Shown: positions 1-9,273 of the stretch, one piece after another | Layout of the letters: each line of letters starts with the position of its first letter | How positions within the stretch are numbered: position 1 is the stretch's first letter | Assembly: GCA_002424045.1 (NCBI GenBank) | Contig: DIPH01000020.1 | Location: forward strand, 80,337 to 144,336 | Length of the DNA stretch: 64,000 nt | Reading direction: 5' to 3' | Source of the DNA: Firmicutes bacterium UBA5493 | GTDB taxonomy: Bacteria; Bacillota; Limnochordia; Darwinibacteriales; Darwinibacteriaceae | The notes under the pieces: generated by a model | Database searches by the model: none | Told to the model about the DNA's origin: nothing | What the model saw: the letters and a program-made list of their open reading frames with translations, nothing else | Made by a program: the position numbers and the translations under genes

Positions 1-15
1 AAAGGAGTTGTTGTA

Positions 16-678
16 ATGTCGGTTCAACTATCTGACGTTGAGAAACATCCAAGTATTCAGGCCTACATCAAGCAGGCTGATGCAAATCTTGGAGCGATGG
101 GCTTCACAGAACACGGACGTCGCCACATTAGTTTGGTTTCCCATATTGCCCACAATATTTTGGAGCGTCTAGGCTATGATGAGCGCTTGGCGGAGCTTGC
201 CTCTATTGCTGGCTATGTCCACGATCTCGGGAATTGTGTGGGAAGGGTGAATCATGGATCCGCCAGTGCCATGCTGGTGGAACCGTTTTTACGGGAGTTG
301 GGTATGCCCCCCGAGGAAGTCGCACTCATTCTCAGTGCTGTGGGTAATCATGAGGAAGAAGTAGGAGAGCCTGTTAATGAAGTGGCAGCGGCCCTGATCT
401 TAGCCGACAAGTCCGATGTGCACCGCACTAGGGTTCGTAACCCAGATCTTCCCGGATTTGATATTCACGACAGGGTCAATTATGCCGTAATTAAGTCTTT
501 CTTAGATGTGAACGAACAAGAGCGACTGATTACACTACGTATCACAATTGAGACGGCGAACACATCGATCATGGAGTACTTCGAGATCTTCTTAGAGCGT
601 ATGCTCATGTGTCGTCGCGCTGCAACATATCTAGGGTGCGAGTTTAAACTCAAGATCAACGAGGCGCTTTTGCTCTAG
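16..678 (+). CDS. HD-domain metal-dependent phosphohydrolase
   Basis: A 220-residue cytoplasmic protein of the HD superfamily, whose members hydrolyse phosphate esters of nucleotides or signalling molecules using bound metal. The visible ligands are H37, the HD pair at 69-70 (VHDLG), H112 (GNHEEE) and D131 in ADKSD, which is the usual order H...HD...H...D. There are no membrane segments and no extra domains. An AAAGGAG ribosome site lies at 1-7, nine bases before the ATG. The gene ends inside the -35 box of the secD promoter, so it belongs to an upstream unit outside the window. The substrate cannot be inferred. The superfamily assignment is firm; the function is unknown. Confidence 0.8.
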   Translation: MSVQLSDVEKHPSIQAYIKQADANLGAMGFTEHGRRHISLVSHIAHNILERLGYDERLAELASIAGYVHDLGNCVGRVNHGSASAMLVEPFLRELGMPPEEVALILSAVGNHEEEVGEPVNEVAAALILADKSDVHRTRVRNPDLPGFDIHDRVNYAVIKSFLDVNEQERLITLRITIETANTSIMEYFEIFLERMLMCRRAATYLGCEFKLKINEALLL

Positions 679-704
679 ACACTTTTTGGGTGCGGTAGTA
701 TAAT
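676..704 (+). promoter_or_regulatory. Sigma-A promoter for secDF
   Basis: A TAGACA -35 box (676-681), a 17-base spacer and a perfect TATAAT -10 box (699-704) lie 43 bases before the secD start. The -35 overlaps the TAG stop of the HD gene. Confidence 0.7.
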
Positions 705-746
705 TGTTGGTGTTGTTTAAATCAGTCCGCAAAGGGGGAATCGCAT

Positions 747-1958
747 TTGAGACGTAGGGACGGCTGGAAGTTAGGTATTATCCTAGTAGCAGTAATCGTT
801 TCGGTAGTATTCTTGTACGTCACGCCGTTCAATCTCGGTTTGGATCTCAAAGGTGGGGTACACGTAGTTTTAGAAGCCGACGAATCGGCTACTACAGTAA
901 CCAACGAGAACATGGCCGGGGTTGTTTCTATTATTGAAAGGCGCATTAACGCTCTAGGAGTCTCGGAACCTCTGATTCAAAGGCAGGGAACTAGGCGCGT
1001 GATCGTGGAGCTTCCTGGTATCCACGACCAGCAACAAGCCATTGATACTGTGGGAGCAACTGCTTTACTGGAGTTTAAGGATCCACAGGGGAATACTGCT
1101 TTGGATGGTTCATATTTAAGGAATGTGCAACTCGGGCAAGACCGCTATGGGCAGCCAGCTATTGATCTGGAATTCGATCGGGAAGGTGTGCAGTTATTTG
1201 CCCAACTTACCACCCGTTTCCAGGGACAAGCCACCACAATTGTCCTAGATGGTGTTGAGTTGCAGACCGTGATGATCCGTGAACCCATTCTGGAAGGAAA
1301 GGCTCAGATCACAGGTGGAATGACCATGGAAGAAGCACGCCATATGGTAGTTCTATTGCAGGAAGGGTCTTTGCCAGTGCCCATGAAGATCATGGAAATC
1401 CGGAACGTGGGTGCGACCCTTGGACAGGATTCCATTGACAGGAGTTTCAGAGCTGGTATTATAGGTGTTATCTTGGTTGTTCTGTTCATAGGGCTCTACT
1501 ACAAATCGCCTGGTTTCGTTGCGGATTTTGCTTTGTTGATTTATATTGTCATTGTTTTAGGAGTATTATCCGCCATCAACGCAGTCCTCACCCTGCCGGG
1601 CATTGCAGGAATCATTCTTTCCGTCGGTATGGCAGTGGACGCCAATGTATTGATCCTTGAACGGATCAAAGAAGAGATGGCTGACGGAAAGAGACTGCGT
1701 TCCGCCATTGAAGCGGGCTTTAGTCGTGCCTTTGCAACGATTCTAGACTCCAATATCACCACATTGATCACGGCAGCGGTCCTTTTCTTTGTGGGCACAG
1801 GGGGAGTTAGGGGATTTGCCGTCACTTTAGGTGTTGGTATTCTCGCCAGCATGTTTACGGCCGTTTTTGTCACTCGGTTTATTTTGGATATCGTGGTGGA
1901 CCGTCGTCCCGATACAATAGCCAAGCATTTTGGTAGGGGAGGAGTCAAAAGATCATGA
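747..1958 (+). CDS. secD: Protein translocase subunit SecD
   Basis: Membrane component of the Sec translocon that, with SecF, uses proton motive force to help pull preproteins across the membrane. The 403 residues show one N-terminal membrane segment (about 8-26), the signature GLDLKGGVH just after it, a periplasmic-type P1 domain, and a cluster of membrane segments in the C-terminal 170 residues containing the conserved GMAVDANVLI helix. It starts at a TTG (747) preceded by AAAGGGGGA. The last four bases overlap the secF start, so the two are translationally coupled. The length is typical of separate, non-fused SecD proteins. Confidence 0.95.
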   Translation: MRRRDGWKLGIILVAVIVSVVFLYVTPFNLGLDLKGGVHVVLEADESATTVTNENMAGVVSIIERRINALGVSEPLIQRQGTRRVIVELPGIHDQQQAIDTVGATALLEFKDPQGNTALDGSYLRNVQLGQDRYGQPAIDLEFDREGVQLFAQLTTRFQGQATTIVLDGVELQTVMIREPILEGKAQITGGMTMEEARHMVVLLQEGSLPVPMKIMEIRNVGATLGQDSIDRSFRAGIIGVILVVLFIGLYYKSPGFVADFALLIYIVIVLGVLSAINAVLTLPGIAGIILSVGMAVDANVLILERIKEEMADGKRLRSAIEAGFSRAFATILDSNITTLITAAVLFFVGTGGVRGFAVTLGVGILASMFTAVFVTRFILDIVVDRRPDTIAKHFGRGGVKRS

Positions 1959-2815
1959 ATTTCGTTCGTTATAGGAAACCCGTATTCATCTTATCGGCGG
2001 TAATGGTCGCTCTCTCCATCATTTTTATGTTTGTCCCGGGCTTGAACCTAGGTGTCGATTTCACCGGGGGTACGATTTTGGAACGGCGGACTGGTCAGAA
2101 CGTTACCACAGATCAGGTGCGTAGAGTCCTTGATGAGGCCACACCAGACGTGAATCTATCGGGAGCGGTTGTGCAAATCTTAGATGAATCCAATGAGTTT
2201 ATGGTTCGCACCAGGGAGCTGAGCAATGCAGACATTATCCGCATTGATCGGGCCTTTGATGCTGAGTTTGGTTCGTTAGCAGAACTGAGAACGGATGTAG
2301 TGGGACCGGTTATAGGGCAAGAATTGGTTCGCAATGCGTTGATTGCAATCGTGGTTTCTGCATTGGGGATCTTGGCCTATGTCTCTTGGCGGTTTGAGTT
2401 CCGTTTCGCCACAGTCGCGGTCGTTTGCCTGTTGCATGACGTTCTTATCGTCCTTGGGTTTTTCGCCCTTACAGGGCGAGAAGTCAATAGTCCCTTTGTG
2501 GCTTCTGTTCTGACTGTTTTGGGATATTCCATTAACAATACCATCGTAGTCTTTGACCGTATTCGGGAAAACATGCGGATGAAGAAGAGGGAAAACTACG
2601 AAGTGCTCGTCAATAACAGCCTGAACCAGACCCTCACTCGCTCTGTCAATACAAGCATTACTACTTTGCTTGTTGTTGTGATGTTGGTCATCTTTGGAGG
2701 AAGTGCTATTGGCGACTTTGCCATGGCCCTCTTGATTGGAATTCTCTTGGGAACCTACTCGTCGCTCTTTGTTGCGGGTCCCTTGTGGCTCACCTGGATG
2801 GAGTGGAGACGATAA
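1955..2815 (+). CDS. secF: Protein translocase subunit SecF
   Basis: Partner of SecD in the SecDF complex that assists late steps of protein export. The 286 residues have an N-terminal membrane helix, the family signature GVDFTGG at about residue 31, and five further membrane segments, with the conserved GYSINNTIVVFDRIRE stretch in the second half. The ATG overlaps the end of secD by four bases. A rho-independent terminator follows directly, so secD and secF form a two-gene operon with the promoter at 676-704. Confidence 0.95.
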   Translation: MNFVRYRKPVFILSAVMVALSIIFMFVPGLNLGVDFTGGTILERRTGQNVTTDQVRRVLDEATPDVNLSGAVVQILDESNEFMVRTRELSNADIIRIDRAFDAEFGSLAELRTDVVGPVIGQELVRNALIAIVVSALGILAYVSWRFEFRFATVAVVCLLHDVLIVLGFFALTGREVNSPFVASVLTVLGYSINNTIVVFDRIRENMRMKKRENYEVLVNNSLNQTLTRSVNTSITTLLVVVMLVIFGGSAIGDFAMALLIGILLGTYSSLFVAGPLWLTWMEWRR

Positions 2816-2823
2816 CTAGAAGA

Positions 2824-2864
2824 AAAAACTGGCGCAGGGCCTTAAGCCTTGCGCCAGTTTTTTA
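2824..2864. terminator. Bidirectional rho-independent terminator between secF and hpt
   Basis: Stem AACTGGCGCAGG/CCTTGCGCCAGTT (2827-2838 with 2847-2859, one G-T pair) is followed by TTTTTT on the plus strand and by a T run on the minus strand. It can therefore end both convergent genes. Confidence 0.85.
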
Positions 2865-2881
2865 GGTAGTCGCCTGGGCGA

Positions 2882-3427
2882 TCACTCAGCTTCATCTTGA
2901 TAGTATTCTGGTTTTGGGATGAACACATAGGGAATGTTCCGGTAGAGCTGGCGAAAATCCAAGCCATAGCCGACTAAGAACTCATTTGGGACATCAAAAC
3001 CTACGTAGTCCACGGGAATCTCCACCTTGCGATTGGCCTGTTTATCTAAGAGGGTGCAGATCCGTATGGAAGCTGGGTTTCGACTATGTAAATTCTTGAG
3101 GAGATAACTGAGAGTTAGACCGGTATCAATAATATCTTCCACAATGATCACATGCCGACCCTCAATACTTTCCTCGAGATCTTTGGTAATGCGTACGACA
3201 CCTGAGGATTGGGTGGCATCTCCGTAGCTAGAAACAGACATGAAGTCATAGGTAACCGGGGAGGTAATATGCTTAGCTAGATCGCACAGAAACATCAATC
3301 CGCCCTTAAGAATGCAAATTAGAGTAATGGGTTCATTTCCATAGTCCTTAGAAATGGCTTGTCCGAGTTCTTGGACTCTAGTTTGAATGTCCTCTTCCGT
3401 AATTACAATTCGTTCAACAATGTCCAT
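2882..3427 (-). CDS. hpt: Hypoxanthine phosphoribosyltransferase
   Basis: Purine salvage enzyme that transfers phosphoribose from PRPP to hypoxanthine or guanine to give IMP or GMP. The PRPP-binding motif VIIVEDIIDTGLT is at residues 93-105, and the SVSSYGD flexible-loop region is near 64-70. The start chosen is the ATG at 3427, giving 181 residues, because a strong GGAGGTGAG site (3431-3439) lies seven bases upstream. An in-frame ATG 18 bases further out would place that site inside the coding region. It is a single gene, divergent from recJ. In many Firmicutes hpt sits by tilS/ftsH; here it lies alone near apt and rel. Confidence 0.93.
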   Translation of the reverse strand: MDIVERIVITEEDIQTRVQELGQAISKDYGNEPITLICILKGGLMFLCDLAKHITSPVTYDFMSVSSYGDATQSSGVVRITKDLEESIEGRHVIIVEDIIDTGLTLSYLLKNLHSRNPASIRICTLLDKQANRKVEIPVDYVGFDVPNEFLVGYGLDFRQLYRNIPYVFIPKPEYYQDEAE

Positions 3428-3453
3428 ATTCTCACCTCCGCTCATTTTCCTAA

Positions 3454-3482
3454 ATACTACTACTTCTGCAAAAAAAGATCAA
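3454..3482 (-). promoter_or_regulatory. Probable promoter for hpt
   Basis: Read on the minus strand: TTGATC (-35, 3477-3482), a 17-base spacer, and TAGTAT (-10, 3454-3459), about 27 bases before the hpt start. Confidence 0.5.
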
Positions 3483-3502
3483 GGGGTCCGAGTGTGTACA
3501 TA

Positions 3503-3516
3503 CCTGCCAGGGCAGG
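3503..3516. repeat. Perfect inverted repeat in the hpt-recJ divergent region
   Basis: CCTGCC-AG-GGCAGG, in the intergenic space between the divergent hpt and recJ genes. It could be a binding site for a regulator. No T run follows, so it is not a terminator. Confidence 0.4.
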
Positions 3517-3562
3517 AAGTTCCTTGGGTGTTGTAGAATGAACACCGAATGGAGGCTATATT

Positions 3563-6121
3563 ATGGGTTGTGTTGGTAAACGTAAGAAATGGGTTCTCCG
3601 AGCACAGGATGCAAATCTAGCGACTGAGTTGGCAGAAACCTTAAATATTCGGCCCGTGGTGGCCCAGATTATGGTGAATCGGGGAATCACTACTACTGAA
3701 GCGGGGCAGCAGTTCTTCCAGTGTGATTTGGCGGATATACCCGACCCTTTTTTAATGCTAGGAATGGACAGGGCTGTTACTCGCATTCAACGAGCCTTTG
3801 AACAAGGAGAGTCTATTGTTATCTATGGTGACTACGATGCTGATGGTCAGACGGCGACGGCTCTTTTGGTGAGGTCTTTTCGAGAACTGGCCCAAAATCC
3901 CGCCACCATTACCTATTATCTTCCAGACAGGTTTGATGAAGGGTATGGCTTGAACAGGGATGCCTTAACGGGGTTGAGTCACAAGGCTTCTTTGCTGGTC
4001 ACGGTAGACTGTGGTATTTCTTCTGTTACTGATATTGCATACGCGCAGGGGTTGGGATTGGATGTGATCGTCACGGATCATCATGAACCGGGACCGGATT
4101 TGCCCCCGGCCGTGGCCATCCTCAATCCCAAACAGGAAGGGTGTCCATACCCTTTCAAACATTTAGCCGGCGTTGGCGTCGCCTGTAAGCTCATTCAAGG
4201 GCTAGGAGCCCCGAACTGGACAGAACTCCTGGACCTGGTGGCTTTAGGTACAGTAGCTGACCTAGTTCCTTTGGAGCAGGAAAATCGTGCCCTTGTGAGT
4301 CATGGACTAAAGCGCATGTCATGGACGAATAGCTTAGGTTTGAAGGCATTACTAGAGGTGACAGACGTCACGGAGCCCACCGCATCGGATCTTGGTTTTC
4401 GCCTTGGTCCCCGCCTAAATGCCGCGGGACGTCTGGGAGATCCTGCCCGAGGAGTGCGTTTGCTTTTGACTCAAGATACGGGAGAGGCAAAAAAATTAGC
4501 GGCAGAGCTTCATCAAGAGAACGCCGCACGCCAAGACTTAGAAGCAGAGGTTTTGCAGGCTGCCATCGAAGTTGTGGAGAAGTATAGCCTGGACCAACGC
4601 AGTGCCTTGGTAGTGTGGGGAGAGGGTTGGCACCAAGGGGTCGTGGGAATTGTGGCTTCCCGTCTAGTCGAGCGGTATTACTTGCCCACTGTGGTAGTGA
4701 GCACAGCTGACGGTCAGGCTACGGCCTCAGCTCGAAGTATCGCGGGGTTAGATCTGTACCAGACGCTCTGCGATTGCGCTGAGCTTCTGAGTAGATTTGG
4801 GGGCCATACGATGGCGGCGGGGCTCAGTCTCCCTGTGGAGAATCTCCCCGCCTTTCAACAGCTTTTTGAGAGACTTTGTGCCGAAAGAATCCCCCCAGAA
4901 GACTATATTCCAAAGCTATATATCGATGATACAATAAGCCTTAATCAAGTGTCAGATCAGTTGATTGAGGAACTAGGTGCTCTTGAACCCCATGGGTACG
5001 GAAATCCCGCGCCCTTGGTCCAGGCTGAAGTAGCTGTCCTGCGTACAAAGCAGGTTGGGGCACAGAACAACCATTTGCAGTTAACGGTGCGGGACGAAAC
5101 CACAGAAGAAATGGCAGCCATTGCCTTTAGTTTCGGTGATCAGCAGGGACAGATTGAAAGATACGCTGAAAAGGTAGCCTTAGCCTTCGTTCCAGGAGTA
5201 AATGAGTGGCGAAACCAGAGAACGCTTCAGCTCACTGTGAAGGAATGGGAACCGCGGAGCGGCTCTGAGAACTATGTGCGCCGCTGGATGGTTGACCTTT
5301 ATCCTTGGCGTCTTGGGGCCTCGTATTTTCAAAGTAGGGCATTACAGCTTGAAGACGTTACATTGAAACCGCAGCAGACGTTTAGGTGGGTTGACTTGAG
5401 GGGGACCTGGGATAAAGTAGGAGCCCTTGGGAACTCTGAGGCTGCTGAACAGAAAAAACCGATCCTGATCGTAGTGAACACGCCAGCGGCCGTGCTCAAG
5501 GTTTGTCGAGAGTTACGCATTAAGGTGGCCAGGGGCCATCAGTTCATAGGGTTTGAACACGAATGGCTGACAGAGAAGGAGAGAGGGGAATTCGAAAAAA
5601 CGCCACCTCTATGGCTCGTTTCTACGGGGTTTGGGCTTGAATCTGCCTCGTGGCCTTCAGTTTGGCTCTGGGAACCGCCCCTAACGAAAGATATTGGAGT
5701 ACTATGGTCAGCGCTCTGCGAGGATGGGGGCGAATTGGTAGGATTGTTCGGTCCAAAAGAGGTGCGGCAGCTTCAGGCAGACTTGGTGCAGCACTATCCA
5801 GATAGGGAAGGTCTGGCTCGTATTTACGTAACGCTCAAGAATGAAGACGGAGCAATCACGATGGAAGAGGCGTACAAGAGGATTGAAAGCATGGGTATGC
5901 TAGGTGCTCTGCCGGTGGCCCTAGCGGTATTTTCGGAACTTGGCCTTTGGAACGTTGACGAGAATCGCATTTTATACTCCGCGGCACCAGCCCAGAAACT
6001 AGACTTGCAGCACACTGTTTTGTATAATAAGGTTATCAAAATCCGCCAACAGTCGGCACAATACTTAAAGCGTTGTTTGGAAAGGGGATTTTTCCAGGAT
6101 GGACTTAAAAGAGAAAATTAG
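3563..6121 (+). CDS. recJ: Single-stranded-DNA-specific exonuclease RecJ
   Basis: 5'-3' ssDNA exonuclease of recombination and mismatch repair. The 852 residues show the DHH phosphoesterase motifs in order: DYDADG (90-95), VDCGIS (148-153), DHHEP (172-176), GTVADLVPLE (229-238), then the DHHA1 domain with VVGIVASRL and the GGH motif at 413-415. An OB-like region follows, then a long C-terminal extension (about 570-852) like that of Bacillus RecJ. The ATG has GGAGG nine bases upstream. The 3' end overlaps apt by 23 bases, so recJ leads the recJ-apt-rel run. Confidence 0.95.
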   Translation: MGCVGKRKKWVLRAQDANLATELAETLNIRPVVAQIMVNRGITTTEAGQQFFQCDLADIPDPFLMLGMDRAVTRIQRAFEQGESIVIYGDYDADGQTATALLVRSFRELAQNPATITYYLPDRFDEGYGLNRDALTGLSHKASLLVTVDCGISSVTDIAYAQGLGLDVIVTDHHEPGPDLPPAVAILNPKQEGCPYPFKHLAGVGVACKLIQGLGAPNWTELLDLVALGTVADLVPLEQENRALVSHGLKRMSWTNSLGLKALLEVTDVTEPTASDLGFRLGPRLNAAGRLGDPARGVRLLLTQDTGEAKKLAAELHQENAARQDLEAEVLQAAIEVVEKYSLDQRSALVVWGEGWHQGVVGIVASRLVERYYLPTVVVSTADGQATASARSIAGLDLYQTLCDCAELLSRFGGHTMAAGLSLPVENLPAFQQLFERLCAERIPPEDYIPKLYIDDTISLNQVSDQLIEELGALEPHGYGNPAPLVQAEVAVLRTKQVGAQNNHLQLTVRDETTEEMAAIAFSFGDQQGQIERYAEKVALAFVPGVNEWRNQRTLQLTVKEWEPRSGSENYVRRWMVDLYPWRLGASYFQSRALQLEDVTLKPQQTFRWVDLRGTWDKVGALGNSEAAEQKKPILIVVNTPAAVLKVCRELRIKVARGHQFIGFEHEWLTEKERGEFEKTPPLWLVSTGFGLESASWPSVWLWEPPLTKDIGVLWSALCEDGGELVGLFGPKEVRQLQADLVQHYPDREGLARIYVTLKNEDGAITMEEAYKRIESMGMLGALPVALAVFSELGLWNVDENRILYSAAPAQKLDLQHTVLYNKVIKIRQQSAQYLKRCLERGFFQDGLKREN

Positions 6122-6617
6122 AGTGATACCAGATTTCCCAAAGCCCGGCATTAGTTTCAAGGATATTACCACGCTTTTGAAAGACGCAGAGGCTTTAAGG
6201 GAGACAGTCAAACGCATGGCGGAACACTTCCAAGACCAAGGGATTGAAATGATTGTTGGTGTTGAATCAAGAGGTTTTATTCTAGGCGCTCCTCTGGCGT
6301 GTGAGATGGGTTTGGGTTTTGCTTTGATCCGTAAGCCCAAAAAGCTCCCAGGAGAAGTGCTCGCTGTAGAATATGACCTGGAATATGGTACGGATAGTTT
6401 AGAGATTCATAAGGATGCTTTTCCGTCAGGTACGAGGGTCTTAGTCGTGGATGATCTACTCGCTACGGGTGGAACCATTGAAGCAGCTATCGAGCTCATT
6501 CATAAGCTCGGCGGTGAAGTTGCTGGTTTGGCTTTCTTGATCGAGCTAAATTACCTACAGGGCCGCGAAAGGCTTATGGACTATGACATCTTCTCTCTAG
6601 TAAGGTACGACGAGTAG
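6099..6617 (+). CDS. apt: Adenine phosphoribosyltransferase
   Basis: Converts adenine plus PRPP to AMP. The 172 residues carry the family signatures PDFPKPGISFKDIT near the N-terminus and the PRPP motif VLVVDDLLATGGT in the second half. It starts within the last codons of recJ, after AAAGGGGA. The recJ-apt-rel order is standard in Firmicutes and links purine salvage with (p)ppGpp metabolism. Confidence 0.96.
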   Translation: MDLKEKIRVIPDFPKPGISFKDITTLLKDAEALRETVKRMAEHFQDQGIEMIVGVESRGFILGAPLACEMGLGFALIRKPKKLPGEVLAVEYDLEYGTDSLEIHKDAFPSGTRVLVVDDLLATGGTIEAAIELIHKLGGEVAGLAFLIELNYLQGRERLMDYDIFSLVRYDE

Positions 6618-6640
6618 ATAAGCGAAAGGGGGGCGCTGCT

Positions 6641-8779
6641 TTGGATCTCCAACAGCTTCTTGACCGTATTCTTAGTTACTATCCGGCCGCTAATGTGGAC
6701 ATGATTGCGAAAGCATACCACTATTCAGAGCGCGCTCACCAGGGACAGTCCCGTGAATCGGGAGCCCCATACTTTGAGCACCCCTATGCCGTGGCCCTCA
6801 TTTTAACTGAGCTGGAGTTGGATGTGGAGACCATTGTGGCAGGGCTGCTTCACGATGTCTTGGAGGATACCCCTGTTACCCGGGAGGAATTGGAGGAGAA
6901 TTTTGGCTCAACCGTACTCATGTTGGTAGATGGAGTTACAAAACTCGAAAAGTTGCCTTTCCGGGATCGCTTCGAGCACCAGGCCGAGAATATGCGCAAA
7001 ATGATTTTTGCTATGGCCGAGGATGTAAGGGTTATTCTAATTAAACTCGCCGATCGCTTGCATAATATGCGGACCTTACGTCATGTTTCTCCCGCAAGGC
7101 AGGTGCTAATTTCCCAGGAGACCCTGGACATTTTTGCGCCCCTAGCTCATCGTCTTGGTATTTGGAAAATCAAGTTTGAAATGGAAGATTTGGCTTTTCG
7201 CCACATTAACCCCGACGAGTATTATCGACTGGTGACGGAGATTGATCGCAAGCGCCAGGAGAGAGAGGGCGATTTAAGAGAGGTCATGGATATTATCATG
7301 GAACGTCTCGCCGATGTGGAGATGTCCTGTGATATTCAAGGGCGACCGAAGCACTTATATAGCATCTATCAGAAAATGCAAAAGCAGCATAAGGATCTTG
7401 ATGAGATTTATGATCTCATGGCTATCCGAGTGATTGTTGACACGGTGCGGGATTGTTATGCGGTTTTGGGCATTATCCATGCCCTTTGGAAACCCATTCC
7501 AGGGCGCTTTAAGGACTATATAGCGGTTCCCAAGTCCAATTTGTATCAGTCACTGCATACTACGGTTGTGGGGCCCCACGGCGAACCCTACGAAATCCAA
7601 ATTCGGACATGGGAGATGCACAATGTTGCCGAAAGAGGCGTGGCCGCTCATTGGCGATACAAGGAAGGCTACAACCGCAAGAGCGGCGATGATGCCAAAG
7701 TGGGTTGGCTCCGGGAAGCTGTAGAGTGGTTGCAGGAAATGAAGGACCCTCAAGAGTTCATGGAAACCTTAAAAATTGATCTTTTCGCGGACGAAGTGTT
7801 TGTCTTCACTCCCAAGGGCGACGTGAAGTCTTTGCCTAATGGTGCAACCCCGGTGGATTTTGCCTTTGATGTTCATACCGATGTAGGGCTTAGATGTTTT
7901 GGGGCGAAGGTTAATGGTCGCATTGTCCCTTTGAACTATAAGCTGAAAAATGGGGATTTCGTGGAGATCCTAACCAGCAAGACGGCGAATCCTACCCGAG
8001 ACTGGTTGAACTATGTGAAAACCTCGAAAGCCCGTAGCAAGATTCGCTCCTGGTTGAAGGAGGAGCAGAAGGAAGAGAACCTACACCGCGGCCGAGAATT
8101 ACTAGAGCGAGAGCTGAAAAAGACTGCATTTGATCTAAAAATGGTCATGAACGAAACCAATCTGCAACAAACGGCTCGGAAATATGGAGTAAGTTCGCCT
8201 GATGAGTTGTTATCCAGTGTGGGCTCGGGGCGGATTACCGCTAGCCAGGTTGTGCAGAAACTAACGGGTCAAGACCCCCCCGAACGGAAAAAACTGCCAG
8301 AAGTAAGTCAGAAGAGGCGGAGAGAGACCACACGCGGTGTGGAAGTGCAGGGTGTGGACAACCTTTTAGTGCGGTTTTCGAAGTGCTGTAATCCTGTTCC
8401 AGGTGATGAAATCATCGGATACATCACCAGGGGGCGAGGAATCTCTGTGCACCGGGCCGATTGCCCTAACGTTGCTAACTTGGCCATGGACGCAGGGCGG
8501 CAAATTGAGGTATTATGGAATGCGACCGAGACGGATTCATACCAAGTGGAAATTGAGATTGAGGGCTTTGATTGCCCCAATTTCTTGTCCAATATAATGA
8601 ATACCCTTTCTGAACGAAAGACAAGTGTGGAGGCTGTGACCGCCAGGACCATCAAGCATGGATCTGTGAATGTACAGTTGGTCTTAGACATCCATAATGT
8701 GGCTCACTTGAATGATGTCATGAGGGCCCTAAGACAAGTTAATGGGGTTCTAGGAGTGCATAGGGCTAGCCCTAACTAA
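6641..8779 (+). CDS. rel: Bifunctional (p)ppGpp synthetase/hydrolase Rel
   Basis: Stringent-response enzyme that makes and degrades (p)ppGpp. The 712 residues contain an HD hydrolase domain (HD at 71-72, then ADRLHNMRT), a synthetase domain with RFKD at 289-292 (the RxKD type found in bifunctional enzymes) and the YEIQIRT strand, a TGS domain (about 385-445), a CC/zinc-finger region (SKCCNPVPGDEIIGY) and a C-terminal ACT domain. Both catalytic centres look intact. The start is a TTG at 6641 after AAAGGGGGGC. It lies 23 bases after apt in the same run. Confidence 0.96.
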   Translation: MDLQQLLDRILSYYPAANVDMIAKAYHYSERAHQGQSRESGAPYFEHPYAVALILTELELDVETIVAGLLHDVLEDTPVTREELEENFGSTVLMLVDGVTKLEKLPFRDRFEHQAENMRKMIFAMAEDVRVILIKLADRLHNMRTLRHVSPARQVLISQETLDIFAPLAHRLGIWKIKFEMEDLAFRHINPDEYYRLVTEIDRKRQEREGDLREVMDIIMERLADVEMSCDIQGRPKHLYSIYQKMQKQHKDLDEIYDLMAIRVIVDTVRDCYAVLGIIHALWKPIPGRFKDYIAVPKSNLYQSLHTTVVGPHGEPYEIQIRTWEMHNVAERGVAAHWRYKEGYNRKSGDDAKVGWLREAVEWLQEMKDPQEFMETLKIDLFADEVFVFTPKGDVKSLPNGATPVDFAFDVHTDVGLRCFGAKVNGRIVPLNYKLKNGDFVEILTSKTANPTRDWLNYVKTSKARSKIRSWLKEEQKEENLHRGRELLERELKKTAFDLKMVMNETNLQQTARKYGVSSPDELLSSVGSGRITASQVVQKLTGQDPPERKKLPEVSQKRRRETTRGVEVQGVDNLLVRFSKCCNPVPGDEIIGYITRGRGISVHRADCPNVANLAMDAGRQIEVLWNATETDSYQVEIEIEGFDCPNFLSNIMNTLSERKTSVEAVTARTIKHGSVNVQLVLDIHNVAHLNDVMRALRQVNGVLGVHRASPN

Positions 8780-8822
8780 GAAGTCTGAGTATTCGGTGTT
8801 GAGTGTGGAAGGATGATATGTT

Positions 8823-9272
8823 GTGCGTGCTGTTGTACAGAGGGTAAAAGAGGCCCATGTGAACGTAGATGGTCGTATTGTGGGGGCGATCTCCCATGGA
8901 CTCCTTGTGTTACTTGGTGTTGGCGAGGGAGATACAGAGGAGGATGGGCGATACTTAGCAGAGAAAATATCCAATCTTCGGGTTTTCCCTGATGACCAAG
9001 GAAAGATGAACCTTAGCATTAAGGATAGTGGCGGCGAGATTCTGGCCGTCTCTCAGTTTACGCTTTACGGAGATTGTCGCAAAGGTCGCCGACCCAGCTT
9101 TAGTTCAGCTGCCCATCCTGAAGTGGCTAACCAGCTTTACCTGAACTTTGTAGAAGTATTGAGAAACCATGGTCTCAAGGTGGAGACCGGCGTTTTTCAA
9201 GCGCACATGGAGGTTGGATTGGTCAACGATGGTCCGGTTACGCTCATTGTCAGTAGTGGAGGGGAGTTTTAG
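8823..9272 (+). CDS. dtd: D-aminoacyl-tRNA deacylase
   Basis: Proofreading enzyme that removes D-amino acids, and glycine from tRNA-Ala, from mis-charged tRNA. The 149 residues carry the core motif SQFTLYGDCRKGRRPSF and the C-terminal NDGPVTL segment holding the conserved Gly-Pro. It starts at GTG 8823 after GGAAGGATG. The stop is one base before the next gene, so the two are probably coupled. The rel-dtd pairing is conserved in Bacillus and Clostridium. Confidence 0.95.
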   Translation: MRAVVQRVKEAHVNVDGRIVGAISHGLLVLLGVGEGDTEEDGRYLAEKISNLRVFPDDQGKMNLSIKDSGGEILAVSQFTLYGDCRKGRRPSFSSAAHPEVANQLYLNFVEVLRNHGLKVETGVFQAHMEVGLVNDGPVTLIVSSGGEF

Positions 9273-9273
9273 A

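Noticed and set aside
1541..1948. Long open frame opposite secD (and similar antisense frames elsewhere)
   Set aside because: Low-complexity Thr/Ser/Ile-rich translation, no ribosome site, a shadow of the real gene's codon pattern.
9169..9273. Longer start of the MBL-fold hydrolase
   Set aside because: It lies inside dtd in another frame. The ATG at 9274 has a good ribosome site and gives the standard N-terminus.
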